Source: Capsicum annuum
Lineage: Eukaryota > Streptophyta > Magnoliopsida > Solanales > Solanaceae
Length of the DNA stretch: 64,000 bases
Assembly (NCBI RefSeq): GCF_002878395.1
Contig: NW_025842117.1
Coordinates: 60,161 to 124,160 of the forward strand
Reading direction: 5' to 3'
Shown here: positions 1 through 12,760 of the stretch, piece after piece
Position numbering within the stretch: the stretch's first letter is position 1
Layout of the letters: each line of letters opens with the position of its first letter
Made by a program: the position numbers and the translations under genes
The notes under the pieces: model-generated
Seen by the model: the letters and a program-made list of their open reading frames with translations, nothing else
Database searches by the model: none
Told to the model about the DNA's origin: nothing

Positions 1-1899
1 TTGTGTCAAATATTTGGCAATATTTCCTCATATCTATGCAAGCTTTTATTAGTGAATCATATTATTTTGCAGAGTATTCCTCTCCTTAGGGGCTCAGTAC
101 AAGGATCTGTCCATAGGGCATATATGCAATATATTAGCTCGAGTTAGGGTCACCATCTGATTTGACTCTAAATTCAAATGATTCCATATGGAATTTACAC
201 TATAATGTTTGGGCTCACCATAATGGTCTGGTCTCAATTCTGTGTATAAAATTATGTCGCGCATATGTGCCAAGCCAAACCTATGCATACCTCTCACTGT
301 TAACTTTTATCAAGTAGAGCCTTGTAGACCTATGCTAGTATATTATGATAAATATTGTTTAACCATTCAATTAGTACTTATAAATCATTAACTTCATTGA
401 TAGTATCGACCTATATAAATACTTGGTCTTTATATTATCTTGCAACAAGTCGATATGTGATCAAATGTCTTGTGTAACTATGTTATAGTCACTTATCCTA
501 ATTTATACCATAAGATATATATGATACATGATTTCTAAGAATTTCTAGTAGGTACAAACATAGCCTTGTTAGAACTCTATAGGTACATGATTTGGCAGGA
601 GTATATTCACATCATGACTTCAATCGATAGACGTAGGAAGTGTGGAGAAAAGTACGTTCAATTGGAAAGAAAATATAGATGTACAAATATGGAAAACATA
701 TAGTCATGTGTTTAATGTAAAATATGAATGCTCTTTTTATATAGGCAATCACATAACTTATATGGACTCTTGTCAGAGAAACATGTGACTTTAGGTTGTA
801 TCCTATGAACAAAGAGGTTTTAGCTTTACATACCTTTGGTGCTTCCTAATGAATGATAGCACCACAAACCTCAGAAAGTTTAACCTGTGAGGGTTTAACC
901 CTCATATAACCAACCAATATTGTCCACTATCATCTAGACAATCAACTAACTACAAAAAAAGATTTATAAATTGATCAATGATTTGAAAGTTATCTGACAA
1001 TTTATTCCAAAATATTTTACTTATGCATAAAACTAATCAAATTCTTTATAAATAAATTTGACTGAATACTTTGCTTTCCTATTTATAAAGTTCAATATTA
1101 AATCTTCCATGCCTATGGAATTACTCAACAACTTAGACTTTTATCTCAATTTCACCTTTTTCTTCTTCTTTGAGAATTCCAATTTAATAGACCCACTCCA
1201 AGAACAAGTATGAAATTCAAATCAAATGGTGACACCCACCTTGAACTACACCTCAAACACATATTCTAAAGTTATCTTCGAGTATGGGATAGAGAAATTA
1301 CCTCCCAAAATCAAAATCTCAACTTGAGTTCTTGATGAATTCCCACAATCATTGAATGTGAATGAGTACTTTTTTAGACATTTAAGACTTTGTTATACCT
1401 ATCCTTTATATAAATTCTTGTAATTTTAAAATCCTCAATTTTTTCATGATTTCGCAGAAAAGGAGAATCAAGATCACTTGTTCGTGCCTTTTTCCTATAA
1501 AACCAAATGTTCCCAGCTAAAGAAATTTTATTTTTTTATAGGGATATTTAAAGAAACCTACTATCTCAAATTGTATCTATGTAATTCATATATTGCATAT
1601 TGGTGTCATCGGAAAGCCACATGTTGCCACCATAAGGTAATGCATCCAAAAATCTATATTTAAATTTAAACGGTAAAGATTTACCACTTTTTTAATAACT
1701 AATGCACTAGCAACATATTTTTTCCTTTTTAGAAGGCACTTATCTATCTTGGTCCATAACTCCTAATACCAATATTCCGCCTCCTTGGAATCACTAGTTA
1801 GGTAGTCATTACTTTGATATTTTTTAGTATAAATAAATGTTGATACTAGGTATTTGGGTGATACTCATAACTCATGACATCTATCTATCTATCTATCTA

Positions 1900-1941
<42 letters not shown>

Positions 1942-3840
1942 TAGATAGATAGATAGATAGATGTCATGAGTTATGAGTATCACCCAAATACCTAGTATCA
2001 ACATTTATTTATACTAAAAAATATCAAAGTAATGACTACCTAACTAGTGATTCCAAGGAGGCGGAATATTGGTATTAGGAGTTATGGACCAAGATAGATA
2101 AGTGCCTTCTAAAAAGGAAAAAATATGTTGCTAGTGCATTAGTTATTAAAAAAGTGGTAAATCTTTACCGTTTAAATTTAAATATAGATTTTTGGATGCA
2201 TTACCTTATGGTGGCAACATGTGGCTTTCCGATGACACCAATATGCAATATATGAATTACATAGATACAATTTGAGATAGTAGGTTTCTTTAAATATCCC
2301 TATAAAAAAATAAAATTTCTTTAGCTGGGAACATTTGGTTTTATAGGAAAAAGGCACGAACAAGTGATCTTGATTCTCCTTTTCTGCGAAATCATGAAAA
2401 AATTGAGGATTTTAAAATTACAAGAATTTATATAAAGGATAGGTATAACAAAGTCTTAAATGTCTAAAAAAGTACTCATTCACATTCAATGATTGTGGGA
2501 ATTCATCAAGAACTCAAGTTGAGATTTTGATTTTGGGAGGTAATTTCTCTATCCCATACTCGAAGATAACTTTAGAATATGTGTTTGAGGTGTAGTTCAA
2601 GGTGGGTGTCACCATTTGATTTGAATTTCATACTTGTTCTTGGAGTGGGTCTATTAAATTGGAATTCTCAAAGAAGAAGAAAAAGGTGAAATTGAGATAA
2701 AAGTCTAAGTTGTTGAGTAATTCCATAGGCATGGAAGATTTAATATTGAACTTTATAAATAGGAAAGCAAAGTATTCAGTCAAATTTATTTATAAAGAAT
2801 TTGATTAGTTTTATGCATAAGTAAAATATTTTGGAATAAATTGTCAGATAACTTTCAAATCATTGATCAATTTATAAATCTTTTTTTGTAGTTAGTTGAT
2901 TGTCTAGATGATAGTGGACAATATTGGTTGGTTATATGAGGGTTAAACCCTCACAGGTTAAACTTTCTGAGGTTTGTGGTGCTATCATTCATTAGGAAGC
3001 ACCAAAGGTATGTAAAGCTAAAACCTCTTTGTTCATAGGATACAACCTAAAGTCACATGTTTCTCTGACAAGAGTCCATATAAGTTATGTGATTGCCTAT
3101 ATAAAAAGAGCATTCATATTTTACATTAAACACATGACTATATGTTTTCCATATTTGTACATCTATATTTTCTTTCCAATTGAACGTACTTTTCTCCACA
3201 CTTCCTACGTCTATCGATTGAAGTCATGATGTGAATATACTCCTGCCAAATCATGTACCTATAGAGTTCTAACAAGGCTATGTTTGTACCTACTAGAAAT
3301 TCTTAGAAATCATGTATCATATATATCTTATGGTATAAATTAGGATAAGTGACTATAACATAGTTACACAAGACATTTGATCACATATCGACTTGTTGCA
3401 AGATAATATAAAGACCAAGTATTTATATAGGTCGATACTATCAATGAAGTTAATGATTTATAAGTACTAATTGAATGGTTAAACAATATTTATCATAATA
3501 TACTAGCATAGGTCTACAAGGCTCTACTTGATAAAAGTTAACAGTGAGAGGTATGCATAGGTTTGGCTTGGCACATATGCGCGACATAATTTTATACACA
3601 GAATTGAGACCAGACCATTATGGTGAGCCCAAACATTATAGTGTAAATTCCATATGGAATCATTTGAATTTAGAGTCAAATCAGATGGTGACCCTAACTC
3701 GAGCTAATATATTGCATATATGCCCTATGGACAGATCCTTGTACTGAGCCCCTAAGGAGAGGAATACTCTGCAAAATAATATGATTCACTAATAAAAGCT
3801 TGCATAGATATGAGGAAATATTGCCAAATATTTGACACAA
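1..3840. repeat. perfect 2 x 1920-bp inverted repeat (palindrome), no spacer
   Basis: Base x pairs with base 3841-x. I compared five separated 60-base blocks by hand (301-360, 901-960, 1741-1800, 1801-1860 and 1861-1920 with their partners) and found no mismatch; three ORF pairs (for example 94-297 with 3544-3747) are also identical. The centre lies inside an AT/TCTA microsatellite. The left arm is cut by the window edge, so the true arm may be longer than 1920 bp. The arms are AT-rich and I recognise no gene in them; their short ORFs exist only as mirrored pairs and look like chance. It is either a real recent inverted duplication or an assembly or library fold-back artefact. Confidence 0.95.
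1881..1960. repeat. compound microsatellite (CTAT)n(AT)n(ATAG)n at the palindrome centre
   Basis: About 24 bases of CTAT repeats, then about 34 bases of AT, then the mirrored ATAG repeats. The symmetry axis falls between 1920 and 1921. The tract is self-complementary and could extrude a cruciform or trigger template switching. Confidence 0.95.
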
Positions 3841-4159
3841 AATCCCTTTGATAGGCCATCTTATGATCATTTGTATTTGATATGGGAATAGTGCATCAGC
3901 TAGGCAAATTGCTAGGTGTATTATAATGAAGAATAACTTTGAGGAAACTTGTACAAGATAATAAGGTTGCATACATAAGGCATACTATATTTAATAATAA
4001 TATGGATCCATAATTGATCATCCTTAAAACTTGAATTATGACATGCCAGTTAGACTAGTGTTTCAGCGACCATTTCATATTATATGTTAGTTATTAGCGT
4101 GCTTATAAGTCCTCCATCTTGATATCTGATCCATATGAGCATCTACTCTTATTACCTGT

Positions 4160-4664
4160 TATTCTGTCTACTTTACATGCTAGTACTTATTTTATATGTA
4201 CTGACGTCCCTTAGTTCAAGGCACTGTATTTCAATAAATATTGGACAAGGTATGTCGATAAGTAGATTTCCATACTAAGCACGCATAGCATGCTCTTCAA
4301 AGCCATTGGTGAGTTTCTCTATTATCCTTATTTAATAGATGTATAATACTCTTTAGTTATGTTTGTAGTTATAGTTTAGAATGTTAGGGGCCCTGAATCA
4401 ACTATATTTCATTATAAGGATACAAATTAATTAGAGGCTTAGTAGACAATATTAAATTATCTCATAGGGTTATAGTTTTACCTGTTTATATCAAGTTTCA
4501 CTTGTATATATCAATTGGTCTTAATGGGATAGACTTGTGCATTTACATAAGCCCTCATAAGTTTTTTGGAATAGTAACTTTTCTACTTTACAATATATGT
4601 CAGTTGTATAACACATGTTCATATGGTTCTTGTCTGCCCTGTCTAGACTTAGGGACATGATAAA
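4160..4664 (+). repeat. 3' part of a gypsy LTR (element K)
   Basis: The stretch has the layout of the 3' half of Tekay/Del-like LTRs: a TACTGACGTCCC-type segment near 4200, a GAGGCTTAGTAGACA segment near 4432, and a terminal GGGACATGA directly before a primer-binding site. The segment around 4180-4260 differs from the equivalent part of the E LTR (21770-21830), so I do not assign it to E. The LTR start is not located; the sequence from 3841 to 4160 and even the right palindrome arm could belong to it. Assignment rests on recalled LTR layouts. Confidence 0.5.
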
Positions 4665-4666
4665 AG

Positions 4667-4678
4667 TGGCATCAGAGC
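4667..4678 (+). other. primer-binding site, tRNA-iMet type (element K)
   Basis: TGGCATCAGAGC differs by one base from the common plant site TGGTATCAGAGC. It follows the presumed LTR end by a few bases. No recognisable gag follows it. Confidence 0.6.
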
Positions 4679-6150
4679 CTAGATTCAGTTATTTCAAGGA
4701 GCCTACGAAGTTGTTTCTAATAGATACTCACTTACGAATATGTAGTGCACCACATTTATTATGCAGGTGCTTCTTGGACATTAAGGAATTTTGACTTTTT
4801 TTCGTGATATATATGGTGTGATAGAGTTAAGTCATAAGTAGTTACTTCTGATTCATATTCTACCTATTGTCATACATACGACCTATTAATGACATCTTCA
4901 TATCGGGATAAAGGTCCAGCACTAGTTTTACAAAAAGGGGTAGCTTCCAGCTATTAATCAATAATCTCACTGAGACTAAGACTTGAGCAGGATAGCTCAT
5001 TGAGTCTATTATTCTAAATCAATATTTTCCTACAGGTGAAATGCCTGGAAATATTCATTTCGTCTATATAGTTATAACTATATTTGTATTACTCTTTATT
5101 TTACCTAAGTAGGACCCAAAGAAAGGATCACTTATATGATAACTTAGTTATGGGTCGTCCACCTATAAAATGTGAAGTCGTGTCTCTTGGTTTTACTTTT
5201 ATTGAAGGATATTTTTGACTTTCAAGCAAGAAATTTCCTTCATTTGATCCCTCCAATTCTTAGAAATCTAAGGATATGAAAGAAATTTAATACTTCTTTG
5301 ATAATATACCTTGAATCTTTAGGGTGATGTATATGTTATGAATATAGGTAATCAAACTGACTACTTATAAGTTAACAGTGTTTTAATATCCCAGAGTATT
5401 AGGAAAAAATGTCACTAGTGTTAGCTAGAGATATCCCTAGTTGATAGAGTAATTTAAAGACCATTTTTCTTTTAAAGATGCGTTGATTTACACGAATGTG
5501 TTTGCATTAGGATATATCCATACTATAGGATTGTGATGCATAAATCACCCACAACCAATTAAAAGTGTTATAAGACATTATTGAGGCTTATCAAATTACT
5601 TCCTTAAGTGAGGGATGGTCATGTGCCTATGTTTATTTAATACAAGTTCATCATAAGATATTCGATCGTAGCCCAACTCGGATAAAAGGTTTGGATCACC
5701 CTTATTGCTTTTGTGGCCATGGTAGTTTTTATAAGTAAGGTTGGACTATATGAAAGAATCCTATCATGGATAATCTTTAGATTACAACAAAACTAGTAAT
5801 GGAGTTGTTCTATAGCCAGGCTCGATCCCTGTTCGCGCGGGTGGCATCTACACTTCAATCAGTTCACCCAAGGTGCATTCATAAAATTATTTCATGAGTT
5901 ATACAAGATGTTTTTTACTATAGTGTATTTGGCACCTCACCTATTTTTTTTGTTCATCAAATATACTAGAGCTGCCAGACATTGAGTTCAATAGTATGTT
6001 ATTTGATAGTAATAGTAATATAATTGATTTTAACCTTCCACATGGGTACAAGTATCCTTTGTATCATCTTGAACTAGAGCCGCTATGCTGGCTCTTACGT
6101 CAGGAGTAGATTAACTATATAAGAAATACCATAGTGATAAGAGGCAGTGA
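4679..6150. other. no recognisable gene; probable decayed interior of element K
   Basis: I see no sustained reading frame and no gag or pol motif on either strand. It lies downstream of a primer site, so it may be the decayed or replaced interior of K. It holds scattered AT-rich sequence and one locally GC-rich spot near 5821-5880. Confidence 0.4.
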
Positions 6151-6189
6151 TTTCCCATGAGATTAAGTCGTCATGAATTCATCTATGTA

Positions 6190-6330
6190 ATATTGTAATA
6201 TTATACATGTTACATGTCTTATAACTTAATTATTGATATGTTACTTGTTTCATAAGCTTTATAGTTCACTCATTATGTGCCCTTTTGGTCTCTTATTTGA
6301 AGGCTACAGTCATATGAATTATATTTTATG

Positions 6331-6364
<34 letters not shown>

Positions 6365-7500
6365 TTTATCATGTTTTCATAGGCTACATAGTATATAAAT
6401 TATTTTTTTATATGTTACCTATTTTATAAAGAATGTGTTTACATGCTATATTTGTCAATAAAATATTAATTTACACGTTATATGTTTCACAAGCCATTTG
6501 TTTCCATGTTATTCATATCCTTGATCATTTGATTATTGGCTATATTTTATATGGGTCCTTCATGATGTATAATCTATTTTATAAAAGCATGTTTATATAT
6601 TTTATGTTTCTTAAAATAATGATTTGCATGTTACATATTTCATGGATTTCTTACATATATTTACTTGTTTCATAAGGCACTTGATCACATGTTATATGCA
6701 CTTGCTTCAAAGGGCACTTGAATCACAAGTTATGGCTGGCTTATTTTTATTTTATATGCCCTATAACTTGTTTGTTTTAAGAATCATACTTGTTCCAAGT
6801 TCATATGACTAGAATGTTTAACTTTAATTAGTTGCCTGACATGTGTTTTAATATTTATAAGCTGTAGGTGTATATGTTTAATAGTTATAGTTCACATGCT
6901 TATGTAATCAAGTTATTTACTTATTATACTATATGCTCTCAAAATGCTAAATCTTAAGCATCAAATACTTCTATAATTTACTAATCTAGATGCTATATGG
7001 TAAATGTTATGTCATAGCTTGCTTATGCATAAGTTACTATATGTTATATATTATATATTTTTAAGTGATCCTCTATTTGTTTTAGGCACTATATATTTAT
7101 TTGCTCACATGCCATCCTATTCATGGTATAGTAATTTGAATGATAAATGTTTTACAGTTTATCCATTTTAGAAATGTCAAGAGTCTGCTTGACATAGATG
7201 ATATATGTTTATTTTCTAGTAGAGTGTGGGTTTATCTATTTGAGTATTATAATTGAGATGTTAATGTGTTATGATTAACACCTACATACTATGTGCTTTT
7301 ACAAATCAAGACTTATGTATAAGGTGTTTTTATAGTTCAAACTATGTCATAAATGACTTATCTACATGCTATATAAGTTTTCTTGTTTTTTAAAAATAAA
7401 AAATAAAAAAAATATTTATTATGTTTAATCAAAGTCTACCTGCTTATATGACTATATAATGGATTTTGTGTCATAATTCATTTGCCTAAATGCTATTTAT
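6190..7500. repeat. very AT-rich, loosely periodic sequence with recurring CATGTTATATGTTTCATAAG-like words
   Basis: Degenerate variants of one word recur at intervals of roughly 30-60 bases, for example near 6206, 6236, 6371, 6411, 6474, 6630, 6660 and 6687, then more weakly near 6893, 6990 and 7360. It looks like a strongly decayed short tandem array. Several ORFs of 60-80 codons here have hydrophobic, Tyr/Ile/Phe-rich composition expected from AT-rich DNA, and I do not call them genes. Confidence 0.45.
6332..6361. repeat. (AT)n microsatellite
   Basis: About 15 uninterrupted AT units inside the AT-rich periodic stretch. Confidence 0.9.
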
Positions 7501-8050
7501 TTTGCAGTCATCTATTCAGATACTAATTTATAGTTCATATATCTTGGTTTTATACAATCTATCGTACATAGATTATATGCTTCTATAGTTCACCTGACTA
7601 TCTACTTGGCTCACATTTTTTAAGGATAAAGAACTTTTATGTGGCTCACACATTTATATGACTTCATGATATTTACTATTATTTGCATATACGTTATAAT
7701 TTTTTATGACTTTGTTGTTTATATGTTATGTATACTTTATGTTTACCTACTTGAGTGGGTAGGAGTAAGTTATCTAACATATTCAGTTATCAAGAGGATT
7801 ATTGAAAATCTGAGTCGCTTGTTGCAAAAGGATTAGGACAACTTTATGCTCTTGACGGACTTACAGATAAAGACATTTCTCTTCAATATCATAACTATAT
7901 TTGTTGAAAATGGGAAACATTCCGAATCTCCTATTTAATGGTTCAATGAATTGTAATGATTAAAGAATAAATTGGTTGTTATAATGTTGTTCTAATAAGA
8001 TCTCTCAATAGCTGAGTTGGGTATTTTTCTTCTATTTCTCCTCCCATGTC
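7501..8050. other. no recognisable gene
   Basis: AT-rich sequence between the periodic stretch and the first recognisable pol codons of element E. I see no motif I can name; the 5' boundary of E is somewhere here or has been deleted. Confidence 0.4.
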
Positions 8051-8895
8051 CAAACGGACTTAGAAAAAACTCATGTTTCATCAATTTGATTTTTGCAAGA
8101 AGAGTTTTCAGGAGTTGAAGAATTGACTCACTTTCACTCCAGTTTTAACTCTACCCGAGCGTTCATATGGTGATGAGGTTTATTTTGATGCTTACATAGT
8201 TGGTTTGTGTTGTGTGTTGATGCAGCAAGGTAAGGTTATAGCCTGTGCCTCTAGACAACTCAAACCTCATAAGAAGAATTACCCAACTTATGATCTTGAG
8301 TAGGCAGCAATTGTTTTGGCCTAAAAGATTTGGAGGAATTACCTTTATGGGGTTTATGTTGATATGTTCACAGATCAATAGATTTTATAGTATGTGTTCA
8401 CACAAAAAGACCTAAGTCTCTATCAGACAAGGTGGATTGAACTGTTGAAAAACTATGATAATGAGTGTGTTGTATTACTTTGTTAAGGTGAGTTTGTGGC
8501 CGATGCCTTTAGTAGACTTTCTATGGGAAGTGTTTATTATGTTAAGGATGATAAAGAGTTATATTATGAGGTTCATCAGTTCGCTAGACTGGGTGTTCGG
8601 TTGGTGGATTTGGCCGAATGTATTGAATGGGTTCAGAATGGTTTGGAATCTTCTTAAGTTTCCGAGGAAAAGGAAAATCAAGACAAAGATCCTATTTTAT
8701 TTAAGTTGAAAGAGATTCGAGATCAGAAAGTTGAGAAGGGGTTATGGTGTGCTTAGTTTTCAAGGGAGGTTATGTGTTTTGAATGAGGATGATTTAAGGC
8801 AGTGAATTTTATCAAAAGATCATGGTTAACGATATTATATTTATCCAGGAGCCACTAAGATGTACTACAATTTGTGGGAAGTCTATTGGTCAAAT
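8051..8895 (+). pseudogene. E pol part 1: RNase H and start of integrase (broken)
   Basis: In shifting frames the stretch reads as gypsy pol. RNase H lies at about 8070-8480, with recognisable words [28 protein letters not shown] and NYLYGVYVDMFTD. A linker follows (ARLGVRLVDLAE near 8581), and then the start of the integrase zinc-binding region (YPGATKMYYNLWEVYW, about 8841-8890). Several in-frame stops are visible, mostly where Gln, Trp or Arg codons are expected. The reading breaks at the insertion point of D. Confidence 0.8.
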
Positions 8896-8900
8896 TTTAT

Positions 8901-11299
8901 TGATACGACCCGAATCGGGGCCCTGTTGTAATGGGCATCCCAAGTTAAACCAGGATCGGGGACACCCCGTTACCCAACCCAAACTCTAAATATGCATATC
9001 CTAAGTTGGATGAATTCTAAGCTTATAACAAGATATTGTATTTGTACAACTCATGACTCCGATATATGTCTATAACCTTGACCAACCCAAGTGAGTCCAA
9101 CTATCCAATATCCAACCATTAACCAAACCAAAACCAAAACAATTACCAAATATGAGTCTATAACATAAATGGATGGAATAATAATAAATACAGTAAAATA
9201 GTATCAACCCCAATACCAATGCCAATACTAAGGCTAACATCGTTCATACCGACCCATAGTAGTTCCACAAAGCCTCTAAGAAAAAGTAAAAAAATATCTG
9301 GTTGGGTCATGCCCTCAACCATAGCCAAAACCAATGTCTATGAAATGACCAAAGTATGTAAGAATATCCATGATATTAAATGGAGCCTTTCGGAATATAG
9401 AAGCCTACCACTTCAATCAAATCAAGCTAATCAGGAAGTCGATCGCTAAGCAGAAGGAGTAGAATGGCTGGTTCCTACATTGTGTGGGGATACAACTGTC
9501 TAAAGACGAGTTTACGGGTAAACGCTAGCAAGTACTCAGGATAAGTGTAAAATAATTCCAACCTTTAAAACCAAGTAAACCAGCCATATGCATTCACAAC
9601 CATATATATATCTAACTTTATTGGGAAAGGGAACCAGTTTTAGCTTGCCATTAAAACAATTAACCTAGGTATGTGTAGCTTAATCCTCCTAGATGCACCC
9701 ACCGGATATATGGATCTAGTCTAACCTGCTGAATGGGACCCGATGCGTGTAACTGCACGAACCAGAGATGCCATAGGAGTAGGGTATTCCTGAGTACCCT
9801 TCTCTCCCCCTGATACATATGTACAAGTGTACTTAGGGGTTTCCCATGTACCATTTAAGTATCATACATGGTCGTCAAGACCAATCCTCATGTCTACAAA
9901 TATTAGTTTCCAGAGTCCATCTATTGGACTCACACCTTCACAGTTATCTATCACACATTTCCATTATTGAACATTTAGAATCATTACTACACAACCAAAC
10001 AACCATTTCATTTATTATTAACCAAGGCTAGAAGTATTGGTATTGTCATACCGACTATAGCTTGCAAGAAATGTCCTTAGACAACCTTTTAAAGATAAGG
10101 GATTCCCAAATACCCATAGATTACTTTGTTAAGTTGACTTGGGGCGAATCCATGTACCCCACATGTGATCATTATTATGATTGATTGGGGGATTCCCTTG
10201 TACACCATAAGGCTTTCAATTAAACCAAACATAACCACCCAGAACTTACCATTTAATGATTCAAAACCATTTAAACAATTCATACCATTTAGGGTTACAT
10301 TACAAAGTTATACTATGCAATAGTTCAATGAAAGTTCAATAATTTAACTAAGAACATTCTCATAGGTATTAAATCAAACATGTTGGGGGAATAGTGTTTT
10401 TAGAGCCAAAACCAAGTACCAATTAACCATTCCCCTGCAACCAAATGTCAAACCACCTAGTAATAATAAATAATAAGTAAAAAACATGGGAAAATCATAA
10501 CCAATTTGAAGAAATTTATAAAAAGAACGTAGGCACCTTACCTAGTGGATTATGTAAATAAAAAAAACTAATGCCATACAACATTTATGCCATGAAAAAA
10601 ACTCATGAAATATGCCTTTAGTTTGAACTATCAATGAGGGAGGACTAACATGCCTTAGATTGAGATGAAAATCAGAAGAAATCACCCCTATAAGCCTCAA
10701 TTGACCACATTGAAAGAAACCCTAGCTTTTGCTTAACCTAAGAGCCTTAAGAGATTTGAGAGAGTTTAGAATATTTTATTGATTGAAAATAGGTTAATGA
10801 AGACAAAAAAGGTGTTTTAAGTCATGCAGTCACAGGAGTTATAAGGGGAAATATCCAAAATACCCCTGACTTAAACTGTATTAATTTTTGGCAGGAGGGT
10901 ACGACCACCCCCTATCCGTACCCTAGGGCACCAATAGTAACCACCACTCGTACCCCAAGTAGAATCTCAACCCCCAAACGGACATACCTACAACTCCTAA
11001 GTCCCACTCGTACCCAACTATATAATTGTTGCACATAAATCGTACCCTAGGTAAAATAGAATGACCTAGGTTAAGACCTACGACATCATACGAGTTCCGT
11101 CATACAACTCACACCCCATCAGATGACCCTTATAGAGAAGTCGAACCTTGGACAGTAGGAAACCAAACAAAACTGATAAACATACAAGTGATGACCCCTA
11201 AATCGTATCCCAACATACGACAAGTACCCCTAGTCGTATGATGTCCAGAGAGTTCAAAACTCATGAAATTTTCTAAGGATCAAATCCCCGGGTGTTTTA
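8901..11299 (-). repeat. D 3' LTR
   Basis: On the plus strand it begins TGATACGACCC and ends GGGTGTTTTA. It aligns along its length with 16382-18731, for example the shared AATGGGCATCCCAAGT near 8931 and 16411. On the element's strand it starts TAAAACACCC, apparently a mutated TGAAACACC as preserved in element B. It carries many copies of a GTACGA/TCGTAC-type motif at 10890-11245. Confidence 0.85.
10890..11245 (-). promoter_or_regulatory. D LTR module of reiterated GGGTACGAGT/ACTCGTACCC motifs
   Basis: Variants of CGTACCC and TACGAC occur about ten times in both orientations, for example near 10895, 10917, 10948, 11007, 11041, 11200 and 11235. The stretch is visibly richer in G+C than its surroundings and is repeated in the other LTR copies of the family. 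A regulatory role is inferred from its place in the upstream half of the LTR. Confidence 0.45.
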
Positions 11300-11301
11300 G
11301 T

Positions 11302-11313
11302 ATCCCCCACTAG
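11302..11313 (-). other. D polypurine tract
   Basis: The minus strand reads CCTAGTGGGGGATA directly before the 3' LTR, preceded by the GGGATGAATGATCC block that also precedes the LTRs of B and A. Confidence 0.7.
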
Positions 11314-11529
11314 GATCATTCATCCCCAAATGACGGATAAAGTAGTATAAACATGAACCACACCCAATCATAACCATTCCAACCTTAAACTAAGTTATAA
11401 AACAAAGATTAAAGGAAATCAACCTTTCCTTAACCAAGTTAGAAAATAAAGATATGATCAAGAACGTATACTTGCCGCATGAATATCCAAAGTAGGAAAA
11501 ATTATGGACACTTAGACTTCATGTCTTCT

Positions 11530-12760
11530 TCTGCTTCCCAAGTAGCTTCTTCCACCTTGTGGTTCATCTATATAACCTTAATCGAAGCTACATCCTTTTT
11601 CCGCAATCGACGAACCTGTTGATCCAAGATCTTAATTGGGATCTCTTCATAAGACAGAGAATTTGAGATTCCTAATCCTTCCAAAGCAACAATCGATGAA
11701 GAATCATCTATAATCTTTCTCAACATACACATATGAAATACCGGGATGGATGGAGCTCAAACTAGAAGGGAACTCCAATTTATACTCCATATTACCAACC
11801 CTCTTCAAAACCACATAAGGACCAATGTACTGGGGACTGAGCTTCCCCTTCAACCCAAACCAAATTACTCCCTTTATGGGAGACACCTTTAGGAATACCT
11901 TATCCCCATCCTCAATCTCCAAGTCCCTACTTCTAACATTTGCATAGGACTTTTGGAGACTTTGGGCAGATTTAAACCTATACCAAATCGCCTTCAACTT
12001 TTACATATCCTGATAAAGAAAATTTGGGCCAAACATATCTGCCTTAAAAAAATCAAACCACCCAATAGGAGATCTACACCTATTACCATACAATGCCTTA
12101 AAAGGGGCCATCTGAATGCTAGAATTGTAACTATTGTTATAAGAAAACTTTATAAGAGGTAGATGCTCAATCCAATTCCCATCATAATCAATCACATATG
12201 AACGAAATATATCTTCAAATATGTAAATATTTCTTTCTTCTTGTTCGTCCATCTGTGGGTGAAAAAAAGTACTCAAACTAACCTTAGTACCCAACCCCTT
12301 CTGAAATAACCGCTAAATATGAGATGAAAACTGCGTACCACGATCATAGATAATTAAAAAAAAGTACCCCATAAAGCTTCACAATCTCATGAAGATATAA
12401 CCTTGCCTAATCCTCTACTAAAAAGTTAGTCCTCACTGGCAAGAAGTGAGCAGACTTTTTCATCCTATCCACGATGAACCGAACCGAATCAAATTAATTC
12501 TGAGTCTGAGGAAGATCGGTAAAAAATCCATTTTAATCACCTCCCATTTCCATTTAGGCTATTCAAAATCTTGATACAAACCACCAAGTCTCTTATGCTC
12601 AATTTTCACATGTTGACAAATCATGTATTTGGCCATAAAATCATCCACATCCCTCTTTATACCATTCCATAAATACCTATCCTTGAGATCATGTTACATT
12701 TTTGTTGAACTAGGATGAACATCATAGCGCGATTCATGTGCCACAGTCAATAACCTTTCT
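11530..12760 (-). pseudogene. D integrase (broken)
   Basis: From the 5' side on the minus strand there is a zinc-binding region near 12740-12600, a catalytic core at about 12550-12220, and a C-terminal region at 12000-11700. Words seen include STFFHPQMDEQEERN, where the catalytic Glu of the core is kept, HLPLIKFSYNNSYNSSIQMA, ALYGNRCRSPIGWF, and GKLSPQYIGPYVVLKRVGN. Two ORFs of 97 codons (12294-12001 and 11997-11704) preserve long pieces, but frameshifts and stops separate them. Integrase normally inserts the element cDNA; this copy cannot make a full protein. Confidence 0.85.

Noticed and set aside
94..3747. Mirrored small ORFs in the palindrome (61-67 codons, each present twice) as a duplicated gene pair
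   Set aside because: They are identical only because the arms are identical. Composition is that of AT-rich non-coding DNA and no start context or motif supports them.
1..3840. A foldback transposon or MITE
   Set aside because: No terminal target duplication can be tested because the left end is outside the window, and a zero-length loop with perfect arms is more typical of an artefact or very recent inverted duplication.
4160..8050. LTR K as the 5' LTR of element E
   Set aside because: The segment around 4180-4260 does not match the equivalent segment of the E 3' LTR at 21770-21830, so they look like different subfamilies. No E gag or RT is seen between them.
8455..8709. 84-codon ORF rich in Trp, Met and Phe as a membrane protein
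   Set aside because: It is a shifted-frame reading of the RNase H to integrase linker of element E.
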